A stretch of DNA of 64,000 nt. Source: Pseudomonadota bacterium. Lineage in GTDB: Bacteria > Desulfobacterota > Desulfobacteria > Desulfobacterales > RPRI01. How positions within the stretch are numbered: the stretch's first letter is position 1; each line of letters opens with the position of its first letter. The DNA lies in the NCBI GenBank assembly GCA_018817425.1, contig JAHITX010000033.1:1-64000 (forward strand), written 5' to 3'. Positions 15,487 through 25,282 of the stretch are shown here, piece after piece. The translations under genes and the position numbers were made by a program. The notes beneath the pieces were generated by a model. The model saw nothing but the letters and a program-made list of their open reading frames with translations, made no database searches and was not told the DNA's origin.

Positions 15487-18162
15487 CTTAGATATATTCC
15501 TTAACACATAGGAAAGTATCCCACCGTGAATAAAATAGTTTAACTCTGATTTTGAATCGATTCTTGCAGTAACATTAAACTCAATTTTGCTTTTATCTTT
15601 CCGGCAGGCTGATATTTTAAGCATTTTTTTAGGATAAAAATCTGTTTCAATTCCTTCGATATCGTATAGTTCAGTTCCATCCAGTTCCAGCACTTCATAA
15701 TTTATTCCTTCATCAAATTGTAAAGGAAGTACCCCCATGCATACAAGATTGCTTCGGTGAATTCTTTCAAAGCTTTGGGCTATCACGGCTTTAACTCCCA
15801 AAAGAAAAGTTCCTTTGGCAGCCCAATCACGCGAACTTCCGGTTCCATACTCCCTGCCTGCTATTACTATAAGTGGAATACCCGATTTTTTATACGCCAT
15901 CGCTGCATCATAAATAGTTGCAGTTTTTTCTTCAGGAAGTATGGTTGTCCACCCACCGGTCGTTTCGGGGGCAAGTTTATTTTTTAAACGAATATTACCG
16001 AATGTGCCGCGCATCATTATTTCATGATTGCCGCGATATGATCCAAAGGAGTTAAATTCATCCGGAGGTATTTTTTTACTTATAAGATATTTTCCGGCCG
16101 GACTTTCAACAGGAATTGAGCCGGCAGGTGATATATGATCGGTTGTTACCGAATCACCTAAAAGAGCAAGCACTCTTGCTTTTTTGATATCTTGAAGCTC
16201 CGGTGTTGTTTTGGTTATATCGGTAAAAAAAGGCGGATTTTTAATGTATATTGAATCAGGCTCCCATTTAAAAATTGACCCTTCAGGAACCGATAGCAAT
16301 TGCCATTGTTTTGATCCCTCAAATATAGTGGAATATTCTTTAATAAACATATCCGGAGTTAAAAGAGTTTCTACTATTTGACTGATTTCTTTTGCTGATG
16401 GCCATATATCTTGAAGAAAAACAGACTTGCCTTCATTGTTTGTCCCTATTGGCTCGGTTTCAAAATTAATATCAATTTTGCCGGCTATCGCATAAGCTAC
16501 GACAAGCGCAGGCGAAGCAAGAAAGTTAGCACGTATGAGTGGAGAAATTCTTCCCTCAAAATTTCGGTTCCCGCTTAATACTGAAGCCACCACAAGATTT
16601 TTCGCAGATATTGCTTTTACAACAGAATCATGAAGTGGGCCGCTGTTTCCTATACAAGTGGTGCATCCGTAAGCAACAATATTAAATTTAAGCTCTTCAA
16701 GATATGACAACAACCCTGATTTTTCAAGGTAAGCGGCAACTACTTTGGAACCGGGCGCAAGACTGGTTTTTACCCATGGTTTAACCATAAGCCCCAGTGA
16801 GAGTGCTTTTTTTGCAAGAAGCCCCGCACCTATCAGAGCTGAAGGATTGGAAGTATTTGTACAACTTGTTATAGCAGCTATAACAATTGAACCATGATCA
16901 AGATTGGCCGAAACATCATCTATCTTTATATTTTCAGGTTTTTCTTTTCTGTTATTATCTTTTTGTATTAATTCTTTAAATACTTCTTTAACCTGAAAAA
17001 GCGGTATGCGTTCCTGAGGCTTTTTAGGCCCGGCAATACAAGGTTGAACCTTACTCATATCAAATTCAACAGTATCATGATAGATGATATTACTTTTGTC
17101 ATCTTGTCTGAAAAGGCCCTGTTCTTTAGTATATGTTTCTATCAAAGATATGATATGGTCAGAGCGGCCGGTTAATCTAAGGTATTTTAATGTAATATCA
17201 TCCACCGGGAAAAACCCCATTGTAGCTCCGTATTCAGGGGCCATGTTTGCAATGGTCGCACGATCCTCCAAGCTTATGTTTGAAACTCCGGGCCCGTAAA
17301 ATTCAACAAATTTTCCTACAACACCTTTTTTTCTTAAAAGCTCGGTAATATGTAAAACAAGATCTGTTGCAGTTGTACGATCTGAAAGTTTTCCTGTAAG
17401 CTTAAAACCAAGCACCTGGGGAGTAAGAAGATAATATGGATTTCCAAGCATAACAGCTTCAGCCTCTATTCCGCCCACACCCCAACCAAGCACTCCAATT
17501 CCATTTATCATTGTTGTATGTGAATCAAAGCCAAACACACTATCAGGAAAAACAGTGTTGGTATTTGAAAACTCTTTTATGAAAACTACTCTTGCAAGGT
17601 ATTCAAGGTTAACCTGATGGCATATACCGGTAGCAGGAGGCACTACTTTAAAATTATCAAAATTCTTCTGCCCCCATTTTAAAAAAGTATAACGTTCGGA
17701 ATTGCGTTTAAACTCATTATTAATATTTTCTTCAAGAGAAGTAGTTTTGCCGAAAGAATCTACCTGAACAGAATGATCGATGACCAGCTCTGAAGGTACA
17801 CAAGGATTGATTTTCATAGGATCTTTGTAAAGACGATTTGCAGCATCGCGCATTGCAGCCAAATCAACTATTGCCGGAACCCCTGTAAAGTCCTGCATAA
17901 GCAATCTGGCAGGCATAAAAGGTATTTCAATACTTTCTTTTTCTATATTCCATAAAGCCAGATTATTTATATCTTTATCTGTAAATAAAACCCCATCTTC
18001 GTTTCTGATAAGATTTTCCAGAAGTATTTTAATGCAAACAGGCAGTTTTGATATATCTTTAAAGCCTGCATCGGCAAGTTTATTCAAGCTGAAATATGTA
18101 TAATTCTTGCTGCCTATCTTAAGTATTTCTTTTGTGTCAAAACTGTTTTTACTGCCTGTCAT
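15481..18162 (-). CDS. acnA: Aconitate hydratase, AcnA/IRP1 type
   Basis: 893 residues, normal for AcnA. Converts citrate to isocitrate through cis-aconitate with a [4Fe-4S] cluster. Cluster ligands are Cys434 (AAITSCTNTSNPS) and Cys500/Cys503 (AYGCTTCIGNSGPL). Other conserved stretches are GVLGWGVGGIEAEAVMLG, FGFDSHTTMINGIGV and, in the swivelling C-terminal domain, GSSRDWAAKGTFLLGVKAVIAQSFERIHRSNLV (in part). TTAGGAG precedes the ATG. It stands alone, converging on yfcH. Together with pckG and the 2-oxoacid oxidoreductase it fits an oxidative or reductive TCA route. Confidence 0.95.
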   Translation of the reverse strand: MTGSKNSFDTKEILKIGSKNYTYFSLNKLADAGFKDISKLPVCIKILLENLIRNEDGVLFTDKDINNLALWNIEKESIEIPFMPARLLMQDFTGVPAIVDLAAMRDAANRLYKDPMKINPCVPSELVIDHSVQVDSFGKTTSLEENINNEFKRNSERYTFLKWGQKNFDNFKVVPPATGICHQVNLEYLARVVFIKEFSNTNTVFPDSVFGFDSHTTMINGIGVLGWGVGGIEAEAVMLGNPYYLLTPQVLGFKLTGKLSDRTTATDLVLHITELLRKKGVVGKFVEFYGPGVSNISLEDRATIANMAPEYGATMGFFPVDDITLKYLRLTGRSDHIISLIETYTKEQGLFRQDDKSNIIYHDTVEFDMSKVQPCIAGPKKPQERIPLFQVKEVFKELIQKDNNRKEKPENIKIDDVSANLDHGSIVIAAITSCTNTSNPSALIGAGLLAKKALSLGLMVKPWVKTSLAPGSKVVAAYLEKSGLLSYLEELKFNIVAYGCTTCIGNSGPLHDSVVKAISAKNLVVASVLSGNRNFEGRISPLIRANFLASPALVVAYAIAGKIDINFETEPIGTNNEGKSVFLQDIWPSAKEISQIVETLLTPDMFIKEYSTIFEGSKQWQLLSVPEGSIFKWEPDSIYIKNPPFFTDITKTTPELQDIKKARVLALLGDSVTTDHISPAGSIPVESPAGKYLISKKIPPDEFNSFGSYRGNHEIMMRGTFGNIRLKNKLAPETTGGWTTILPEEKTATIYDAAMAYKKSGIPLIVIAGREYGTGSSRDWAAKGTFLLGVKAVIAQSFERIHRSNLVCMGVLPLQFDEGINYEVLELDGTELYDIEGIETDFYPKKMLKISACRKDKSKIEFNVTARIDSKSELNYFIHGGILSYVLRNISKL

Positions 18163-18189
18163 ATTTACTCCTAAAAAATGTCAGATATA

Positions 18190-18382
18190 AAAGGATTCAA
18201 GGGTTCGAGGGTTCAAGCGATGGCAATTTTCCCCTTTGAGTTATAATCCTCTCCCTCTTTGAACTTAATCAAAATTGGGCATTCTTTAAAGAACTCAAAA
18301 CTTTTACCAAACCTATAATACTACTTTATAATTTATCAACATTACACTTGGCTCCTGGAACCCTTGACCCCTTGAATCCTTG
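18190..18382. repeat. Intergenic element with terminal inverted repeats (about 193 bp)
   Basis: The left end reads AAGGATTCAAGGGTTCGAG and continues GGTTC. The right end, complemented, reads AAGGATTCAAGGGGTCAAG and continues GGTTC. The arms match over about 24 bp with three differences. The inside (about 140 bp) has no ORF. Size and ends suggest a small non-autonomous mobile element or a family of intergenic repeats. Only one copy is in this window. Confidence 0.6.
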
Positions 18383-18422
18383 ATCAGCAAGTCTTTTATA
18401 GATGTTTCGATTGTATATATAA

Positions 18423-20648
18423 TCATAGAAGTATCTTATTGATTTTTTCACAAAGATCAAAAGAGCTATTAATATTTATGCCATCTAACCCGATAGCCGG
18501 CACAGCTCCCATAAGAGAATTTGTGAGAATCACACCATCAGCAGAAAACAATTCATTGGAAAAAATTAATTTATCCTCAAATTCATAACCCCATTCCAAA
18601 AGCAACTTTCTGACTGCTTTGCTCATTATACCGGGTAGTACATGAGGCGATAACGGTCTTATAATTTTTTTACCATAAACAACCATAATATTTGCCGTAT
18701 TTGTTTCCGATAAACTTCCATCCGGATTTACTATCAGTGCTTCATCAGCACCATTTTCTTTCGCCCATTGACCTGCAAGATAATAGTATAAATAATTCAG
18801 GGTCTTATAGGAAGCAAGAGGACTCTGCCTTGGTTCGTCATAAAAAGCAAGATATAAGCCTTTATTGGTTTTCAGCTGAATTCTTCCCGGATAATCTTTT
18901 GCTATAACCAGCAGATCATAATTTGTTATTAAACAGCCCCCTCCGCCTTTAGCTGCAATAATCTTGATGGAAGCCGTTTTATTTGATAGTCCGTTTTCAG
19001 TAATTACCTGTCTGATTATATCTTCCCATGTTAAATCAGGAGCCGTATCTTTGAAAAAATATTTCCATGCATCATTAAACCTTAAAATATGTTCATCAAG
19101 AAAAGCTGGGTTGCCTTTATTTATTCGTATTGTTTCAAAAAAACCGTATCCATACATAAAGCCTTCGCCGCATGCAGAAACATTTGCATCATCAGAAGAC
19201 TTTAACATGCCGTTATGCCATATGACTGAATTTATGTTTGAAGTTTCTTTTGTGCTTTTAAATGCATCCATTATAGTACGGCCTTTATGCAATGTTTCAT
19301 CAAATTCATCCTGCGGATTCGAATCCAATACTATCCCTCCGCCTACGGAATAAACGATCTTGCCGCTTAAAATACTGATAGTACGGATTGCTATCGATAA
19401 ATCCATCGTGTCATGGAAACTTATATATCCGATAGCTCCTGTATAGATATGCCGGCGGCATGGTTCAAGTTCATCTATTATTTCCATTGCTCTTATCTTA
19501 GGACACCCTGTAATTGAGCCTCCGGGAAAAACCGCTTTTATCAAATCCACCTGATCCTTGTCATCTTTCAGTATTCCTTCAACAACAGATACAAGATGGT
19601 ATACATTCTGGTATGCTTCTATTCTTTTGTGCTCTGATACTTCAACTGATCCGGCCCTGCAAACTTTACCCAGATCATTTCGAAGAAGATCAACTATCAT
19701 TGATAATTCAGCATCATCTTTACTGCTTTTTAAAAGTTCGCTTTTTAGCTTTTCATCTTCTGCGATGGTTATTCCTCTTGGTCTTGTTCCTTTTATCGGT
19801 CTTGTTTCAACCTGAGTTTCCTGTTGCAGTATAAAACGTTCTGGAGAAGTAGAAATGATCTGAAGATTTTTTCCTCCATTAATAAATGAAAAAAATGGGG
19901 CGGGATTTTTTTCATAAAGCATCGCAAAAAGAGCAAAAGCGTCTCCTGTAAAATCGGCTATAAAACGCTGCGAAAGGTTGACCTGATAAACATCACCTGC
20001 TTTGATATATTCTTTTATTTTATTTACTGCTTCAACATATAAATCTTTACTGAAACAAGATGTTAAATTTCCGGCATATATTGCATTATGCTTTCTTAAA
20101 ACTCCGCCTTCAAATATTTGCATAAATGACTTTAGGGCATTGTCTTTATCTTTGTTTTGTTCAGAAACAATCAGATCCGTTTCATTTGTTGATTTGTCAT
20201 GAACAAATACTATTGAATGAGCATAAAACAAAACATCCGGCATTTGTATATCATTGATACTTGTTCTGGGTAATTTTTCAAGCGAGTCTTTAAGATCATA
20301 GGATAAATACCCCATAAGTCCGGATATGAAAGGGATATCTTTTACTGTAACATCTATTTTATATTTGTCTAATATAAAACGAAGCACATCGAAAGGGTTT
20401 AAATCATATTGAATGGTTCCTTCAACAGTAGTTACGGAAAGATTTTGATTATAACCTGAAACAGTCAGCCAGGGAAGTATACCCATTACATGATATCTGG
20501 CACAATCATAGTCTCCGCCACTCATCAAAACAACAGTTCCTTCAAGATGGGCAAACCTTGAGGCAAAATCTTTAAACGGTTCATCCAATTCAATTTTTTG
20601 CCTGTAATTATTATTTAATTTTATCTCAAAGTCCTTTCTTGCTGACAT
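18423..20648 (-). CDS. pabBC: Fused aminodeoxychorismate synthase (PabB) and aminodeoxychorismate lyase (PabC)
   Basis: Makes 4-aminobenzoate for folate. Residues ~1-465 are the chorismate-binding PabB part: INGGKNLQIISTSPERFI, RPIKGTRPRG, DLLRNDLGKVC and the catalytic GGSITGCPKIRAMEII. Residues ~475-741 are a class-IV PLP fold (PabC): GEGFMYGYGFFETIRI, KTLNYLYYYLAGQWA with the PLP lysine, GADEALIVNPDGSLSETNTANIM and LTNSLMGAVPAIGLDG. With the glutaminase PabA encoded 12 bp upstream the pair covers both steps. PabB-PabC fusions are known. No strong ribosome site is visible. Confidence 0.92.
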   Translation of the reverse strand: MSARKDFEIKLNNNYRQKIELDEPFKDFASRFAHLEGTVVLMSGGDYDCARYHVMGILPWLTVSGYNQNLSVTTVEGTIQYDLNPFDVLRFILDKYKIDVTVKDIPFISGLMGYLSYDLKDSLEKLPRTSINDIQMPDVLFYAHSIVFVHDKSTNETDLIVSEQNKDKDNALKSFMQIFEGGVLRKHNAIYAGNLTSCFSKDLYVEAVNKIKEYIKAGDVYQVNLSQRFIADFTGDAFALFAMLYEKNPAPFFSFINGGKNLQIISTSPERFILQQETQVETRPIKGTRPRGITIAEDEKLKSELLKSSKDDAELSMIVDLLRNDLGKVCRAGSVEVSEHKRIEAYQNVYHLVSVVEGILKDDKDQVDLIKAVFPGGSITGCPKIRAMEIIDELEPCRRHIYTGAIGYISFHDTMDLSIAIRTISILSGKIVYSVGGGIVLDSNPQDEFDETLHKGRTIMDAFKSTKETSNINSVIWHNGMLKSSDDANVSACGEGFMYGYGFFETIRINKGNPAFLDEHILRFNDAWKYFFKDTAPDLTWEDIIRQVITENGLSNKTASIKIIAAKGGGGCLITNYDLLVIAKDYPGRIQLKTNKGLYLAFYDEPRQSPLASYKTLNYLYYYLAGQWAKENGADEALIVNPDGSLSETNTANIMVVYGKKIIRPLSPHVLPGIMSKAVRKLLLEWGYEFEDKLIFSNELFSADGVILTNSLMGAVPAIGLDGININSSFDLCEKINKILL

Positions 20649-20660
20649 AATATTCAGATC

Positions 20661-21233
20661 TTAAGGCTTATTAATTTTTAAAAAATTATCCACCAGGATT
20701 CGCCCGTTCTCAGTTAAAAAACTTTCCGGATGGAATTGAACACCATGAAGCGGATAAACATTATGAGAAAGTCCCATGATAGTTTCATCATGGGTTTTGG
20801 CTGTAACATCAAGCATGCTACCGTTTAATTTAACCATAAGCGAATGATATCGCGCTGCCCTGAAAGGAGACGGCATTCCTTTGAAAATTCCACTTTCATT
20901 ATGTTCAATAATAGATGTTTTTCCATGCATAGGCTGAAAAGCTCTAACCGTAATACCCCCAAAAACCTCGTTGATGCATTGCATTCCAAGGCAAACACCA
21001 AGAATTGGAGTTTCTTTATAAAAAGTTTTTATAATGAGTGTAGATATACCCGCATTTGCAGGATCTTTCGGGCCCGGACTAATTAAAATATAGTCCGGGT
21101 TCATCACCTTAATTTGCCTGATAGTAATCATATCATTTCTGCAAACATCTATTAAAAGATCATAGTGCATAAACATCTGAGCAAGATTAAATGTAAATGA
21201 ATCATAATTATCTATTATTAAGAGCTTTTTCAA
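20661..21233 (-). CDS. pabA: PabA/TrpG glutamine amidotransferase subunit
   Basis: 190 residues. Class-I glutaminase supplying ammonia to the PabB part of the next gene. Visible motifs are IDNYDSFTFNLAQMF, ISPGPKDPANAG, the nucleophile in GVCLGMQCINEVFGG, and the His-Glu pair in HGVQFHPESFLTENG. Start is TTG with AGGA 9 nt upstream. The gene lies directly before pabBC (12-bp gap), with no other trp genes nearby, so the folate role is preferred over anthranilate synthesis. Confidence 0.92.
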   Translation of the reverse strand: MKKLLIIDNYDSFTFNLAQMFMHYDLLIDVCRNDMITIRQIKVMNPDYILISPGPKDPANAGISTLIIKTFYKETPILGVCLGMQCINEVFGGITVRAFQPMHGKTSIIEHNESGIFKGMPSPFRAARYHSLMVKLNGSMLDVTAKTHDETIMGLSHNVYPLHGVQFHPESFLTENGRILVDNFLKINKP

Positions 21234-21415
21234 ATTGAAATTCCTGATAAAACCAAAAAATATAAAAGTTTAAGTATTAAAAATGTTTAATATGTCCATC
21301 AAATATTAAAAATCAATTAAAGGCAATTTTTTTTTACTGATTATTAAATAATAATTTGCGCAAACATTTCGACAAAGAATACTTATATAATAATTTGCAA
21401 TTAAAATATAATTGC

Positions 21416-21444
21416 TTGACGCATAACACTTAATAATTTATAGA
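21416..21444 (+). promoter_or_regulatory. Sigma-70-type promoter upstream of the D,D-carboxypeptidase gene
   Basis: TTGACG (21416-21421), 17-bp spacer, TATAGA (21439-21444). The start point would be near 21451, leaving a 150-nt leader that contains the small ORF at 21507. It is the best -35/-10 pair seen in the window by eye. Confidence 0.5.
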
Positions 21445-21506
21445 GATACAATTGTTTATTTTATATTTGAAGGTAAATTGCACTATATTTAAGGGAGAAC
21501 AAAATA

Positions 21507-21623
21507 ATGCAAATAATCTGTAAAGAATTTAGCAAAATATTTTATGTAGTACCGTATATAGAAAAAGTGTTATTAACTGGGCTGAAACCAAAGGGAATAT
21601 GCGTTGATAAACTCTATCTGTAA
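21507..21623 (+). CDS. Possible 38-codon leader ORF overlapping the carboxypeptidase start
   Basis: ATG 21507 follows AAGGGAG at a 10-nt spacing, a better ribosome site than that of the next gene. The peptide (MQIICKEFSKIFYVV, then a basic stretch) is unlike any family I know. Its stop lies 20 bp inside the downstream gene, whose TTG start is in another frame. It could be a translated leader that couples or attenuates dacA-type expression, or simply a chance ORF. Confidence 0.35.
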   Translation: MQIICKEFSKIFYVVPYIEKVLLTGLKPKGICVDKLYL

Positions 21624-22569
21624 AAAGCAATACTACCCTACCCTGATCTATCTTTTTATTTTTATATCCTTTTTATTTAATTCGGATTTAGTTTTAGCTT
21701 CAGACAACTTGCCAAAGCCTCGTAATAAAACCAACTATAAAAACAAATCCAATATAACTGCAAAAACCAGGGCTGCCGTGGCTATGGATGTATCATCAGG
21801 GAAGATACTTTATGCTAAAAATCCTGATCTCAGGTGTCTTCCTGCAAGCACTGCAAAACTGATGACTGCTATTGTATCCATTGAAAATGCCGACCTAAAT
21901 AATGTTATCACTGTGAGCAAGAAAGCTTCAAACGTATCGCCCCATAAAGCGGGTTTTAAAACAGGAGACAGGGTAACTGTGGAAAAGCTTCTTTATGCAG
22001 CATTGATTAGCTCATCAAACGATGCTGCTGTTGCCCTTGCAGAAGGAATCTCAGGATCTGTATCCGGGTTTGTCAAGCTGATGAATATAAAGGCCGCTGA
22101 AATAGGAGCAAATAACACCAGATTTATTAATCCAAACGGTCTTCCTGGCCCAGGACAATACATAACCGCTTCAGATCTGTCAAAAATAATGAAATATGCA
22201 CTCAACTATCCAAAATTAAGAGAGATTATAGGCACACGTTTTACTGAAATTTCAACTCTTAACGGCACATCGATGCATTTAAAAAATACAAATAAGCTAT
22301 TATGGTCTGATGGAGATATGATAGGAGGAAAAACAGGATATACACGAAGGGCAGGCCACTGTTTTGTGGGAGCTGCGGAGAGGGAAAATAATACGATAAT
22401 AGTTGCACTTCTCGGAAGTTCGAGCAGAAAGACTCTCTGGAAACATTCGGAAACAATTATCAACAAGGGGTTTGAGGTAAAAGAAAATGATAAGAACCAT
22501 GTTGTTTATTGCACACAAACAAAATCCTTCTTAAACAAACCATCGCTTAAAAGAGGTAAAAGATTATGA
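21604..22569 (+). CDS. D-alanyl-D-alanine carboxypeptidase (PBP5/DacA family, short form)
   Basis: 321 residues. Trims the terminal D-Ala from peptidoglycan pentapeptides in the periplasm. An N-terminal hydrophobic signal (LIYLFIFISFLFN) ends near LASDN. The three penicillin-binding motifs are in order: the SxxK serine in LPASTAKLMTA, SSN in ALISSSNDAAVALAE, and KTG in MIGGKTGYTRRAGHC. The usual C-terminal beta domain of PBP5 is absent, making it shorter than the ~400-residue enzymes. Start is TTG, since the nearby ATG at 21599 runs into TGA. Sporulation-type DacF or endopeptidase PbpG relatives are alternatives within the family. Confidence 0.88.
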   Translation: MINSICKKQYYPTLIYLFIFISFLFNSDLVLASDNLPKPRNKTNYKNKSNITAKTRAAVAMDVSSGKILYAKNPDLRCLPASTAKLMTAIVSIENADLNNVITVSKKASNVSPHKAGFKTGDRVTVEKLLYAALISSSNDAAVALAEGISGSVSGFVKLMNIKAAEIGANNTRFINPNGLPGPGQYITASDLSKIMKYALNYPKLREIIGTRFTEISTLNGTSMHLKNTNKLLWSDGDMIGGKTGYTRRAGHCFVGAAERENNTIIVALLGSSSRKTLWKHSETIINKGFEVKENDKNHVVYCTQTKSFLNKPSLKRGKRL

Positions 22570-22595
22570 TTAGTTTTGAATTGAGCGAAGAACAG

Positions 22596-23759
22596 CTATT
22601 TCTTTAACCTCTGTATCAAATTAAGAACAAAAACACCTATTGTCGTTCCCGATGTATTTAATACAAGATCTGAAAGCTGGGAAAATCTTGTTGGAAGATA
22701 TGCCTGGATTAGTTCAATTGACATACTGAGTGAAAAACCGGCAATAACAACGACAACACAGATCGCATTAAATCCAAATTTATTTTTCTTTGCCAAAAAA
22801 GCTGATACAAAAAATCCAAATGGGATAAAACCAATAAGATTTATTGCCACATCCTTGATATAAGAAAATTTCCATACATCTTGAGATCTCACTGGCTCTA
22901 AAAATACTCTTTGAACCGGTTTAAATATTTCAGGGATTATAAGAGGATAACCTGAATCCGCATAATTATGGATAGTACTTTCTTTTCTCTCATCAAACGG
23001 ATATAAACAGACAAGTCCGGCATTTTGTTTCAGCAATGCATAATCACCATCAATCCACGATTGATAATTTGCAGAAATCTGCTCCGGTGCTAAAGATTTA
23101 TTATATATGGCAAGGCCCATAAATTCACCTTTCCAGAAACTGTGTCCTGTTGGTGAATTGCCGATTATAATGCATAAAGGCTCATCACCATATTCTGAAA
23201 GCATAGGAAAACCGGAATAAGACTTTGCATGCATGCCATTTAAATAAACAGCGGATTCTTTTTTATCTGATACTATTGTAATAAAAACATCCCGGTTTTT
23301 TAATAGAGCATTGTTTAAGCCTCTTTCCCTATAAGGTTCCCTGCGCTTAAACAGAGCCGGGTCATTAGTACGGCATCTTACAATCAGATGCGACCTCCAT
23401 TGCCCTACAGTAATTACTCCAGGTAATTTACCATCGTAAAGATTAAAAATAGGCGGAAGATTTCCCGGTTCGTTTAGTGGTTTAACCCATAGTTCCACAC
23501 TTATTGCTCTGTCGGAAAAAAGCGATTCATTAGACTTCTGCAAGCGGTCATGGCTTATAATCAAACCCTGGCCACTAAATGATACTCCATTATTATTTTG
23601 CAACCATTTGACTTTGTTTTTTGGGAAAAAGTTAAATGGCCAAAGTCCTGCTAATATTATGGCAATAACAACAGCAAAACAGAATATTTTTAAAAGAATG
23701 GTGTCAATATTGTTAATTTTGCTGATATATAATAAAATTGATTTCATATATTCTTGCAC
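22596..23759 (-). CDS. LamG-like domain protein with C-terminal VanZ domain
   Basis: 387 residues. One N-terminal membrane helix (FCFAVVIAIILAGLWPF) is followed by an extracytoplasmic concanavalin/LamG-like domain (AISVELWVKPLNEPGN, HSFWKGEFMGLAIYNKSLAPEQI) at about 60-255. A VanZ region comes next, with several helices (DVAINLIGFIPFGFFVSAFL, then LIQAYLPTRFSQLSDLVLNTSG). VanZ domains occur in glycopeptide resistance but also in surface-polysaccharide and exosortase loci. Start is GTG; an ATG four codons later is possible. The combination suggests a sugar- or envelope-related membrane protein; the function is unknown. Confidence 0.75.
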   Translation of the reverse strand: MQEYMKSILLYISKINNIDTILLKIFCFAVVIAIILAGLWPFNFFPKNKVKWLQNNNGVSFSGQGLIISHDRLQKSNESLFSDRAISVELWVKPLNEPGNLPPIFNLYDGKLPGVITVGQWRSHLIVRCRTNDPALFKRREPYRERGLNNALLKNRDVFITIVSDKKESAVYLNGMHAKSYSGFPMLSEYGDEPLCIIIGNSPTGHSFWKGEFMGLAIYNKSLAPEQISANYQSWIDGDYALLKQNAGLVCLYPFDERKESTIHNYADSGYPLIIPEIFKPVQRVFLEPVRSQDVWKFSYIKDVAINLIGFIPFGFFVSAFLAKKNKFGFNAICVVVVIAGFSLSMSIELIQAYLPTRFSQLSDLVLNTSGTTIGVFVLNLIQRLKK

Positions 23760-23939
23760 CTGATATCTTTCTATTATCTACTTATCAACTCATGAATCTA
23801 TCAATTTCATAAGTATTCTTTCCCTTACCAGAGAAATAATTGCTTGACAAATAATTACAATACCAATACGTTAAAAACGTTTTAAACATCTGTTATTCCC
23901 ATATGTTATTCAAAAACATCAATGCACGGAGCAAAACAT

Positions 23940-25259
23940 ATGAATTCTATGCGCAAAACTAAAAAACAGCTTATTGAAGAATTGGACAGTTTAAAGGAAC
24001 GGGTTTTAGAACTTGAAGCACTTGAAAAAGCCTCGGGGCAGTCAAAAAAAGAATTTGGTGAAAAAATAGGCCGATACTTCCCGCAGGTTGAACATATGGA
24101 TGAGGCTATCTATGTCATTTTTGATAGAAAGTACGAATTCGTAAACAATCAATTCGCAAAACTCTTTGACGTAACACCTGATGAAGTATGCAGCCCGGAA
24201 TTTGATCCTATGAAACTGGTGGCTCCGGAAAGCCGAAAACTTGTTACTAACAAATATAAATTAAGCTCCAGCGGCGAATTTATGACTCAACAGTTTGAAT
24301 TTACCGCGATGAAGAATGATGGATCAAGAATAGAATGCGAAACCTTCATTCTGCTCATCCCTTACAAATGGGGAGTTGCCATTCATGGAATGCTACGCAA
24401 TATTAGTGTGCGCAAAAGGATTGACGAGGAACTGCAACGAAACCGAAGCGATCTGCAGATAGTCTTAAATTCTATACCAACAAGCATATACTATATGGAT
24501 ACAAATCATCGTTTTATACAGGCAAATAAAGCTTTTTGCAAATCCATTGGTTTTCCTATGGAAAGTATCATTGGCAAGACATTGACCGATATTTTCCCCA
24601 ATCTGCCTACAGAACAGCTCTCTCATTTCTATGAAACAAATAATGCAGTATTAAATACCGGCAATCCAAAGCGCGGATTTATTGAGGTTTTGCCATCAAT
24701 TCGCGGAAGAAGATGGATTCAGAACGATCGCATACCTTATGTAGATGAAAAAGGAAAAATCATCGGTCTTATCTGTATTGCCATTGATATAAGCGAACTA
24801 CGGGAAACGGAAGAAAAGCTCTGGTATCTTAGTTTCCATGATGTTCTTACCGGTTTATACAACCGCACCTATTTTGAAGAAGAATTGTACCGGCTTGAAA
24901 ACGGTAGGCAATTTCCAATAAGCGTTATTACTGTTAAAATAGACAACCTTCAAAAAATCAATATTCATGAGGGAATAGCAGCAGGAAACGAACTCTTGCG
25001 AAGAACAGCCAAGATCCTGAAAATATTTCGCACAGAAGATGTAACTGCCAGAATCAGCGGAGATAAATTCGCAATTCTTCTGCCAACTGCAGACAAATCA
25101 ATAGGAGAAGAGGCCATACTAAGGCTTGGAAAAACCCTTGAATCAAATAACAAACATCACAAAGTACCGTTAAATCTCTCTTTTGGAGCCGCTACTGTCA
25201 GGCAAAAAGGCCGTTCATTAATTAATGTATTGAAAGAGGCTGAAGCCGCTATTGCTTAA
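23940..25259 (+). CDS. PAS-PAS-GGDEF protein with a degenerate signature
   Basis: 439 residues from ATG 23940 (GGAG 9 nt upstream; ATG 23922 also possible). A short N-terminal coiled coil is followed by two PAS domains: about 40-160 with ESRKLVTNKY, and about 170-285 with LNSIPTSIYYMDTNHRFI. A C-terminal GGDEF domain starts at LSFHDVLTGLYNRTYFEEEL. The active-site loop reads ARISGDKFAIL, so the signature is SGDKF instead of GGDEF. Catalytic diguanylate synthesis is therefore doubtful; it may act as a binding or regulatory domain. No membrane segment, so it senses a cytosolic cue. Confidence 0.85.
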   Translation: MNSMRKTKKQLIEELDSLKERVLELEALEKASGQSKKEFGEKIGRYFPQVEHMDEAIYVIFDRKYEFVNNQFAKLFDVTPDEVCSPEFDPMKLVAPESRKLVTNKYKLSSSGEFMTQQFEFTAMKNDGSRIECETFILLIPYKWGVAIHGMLRNISVRKRIDEELQRNRSDLQIVLNSIPTSIYYMDTNHRFIQANKAFCKSIGFPMESIIGKTLTDIFPNLPTEQLSHFYETNNAVLNTGNPKRGFIEVLPSIRGRRWIQNDRIPYVDEKGKIIGLICIAIDISELRETEEKLWYLSFHDVLTGLYNRTYFEEELYRLENGRQFPISVITVKIDNLQKINIHEGIAAGNELLRRTAKILKIFRTEDVTARISGDKFAILLPTADKSIGEEAILRLGKTLESNNKHHKVPLNLSFGAATVRQKGRSLINVLKEAEAAIA

Positions 25260-25282
25260 AACATATGGCATTAGGCGCTATA

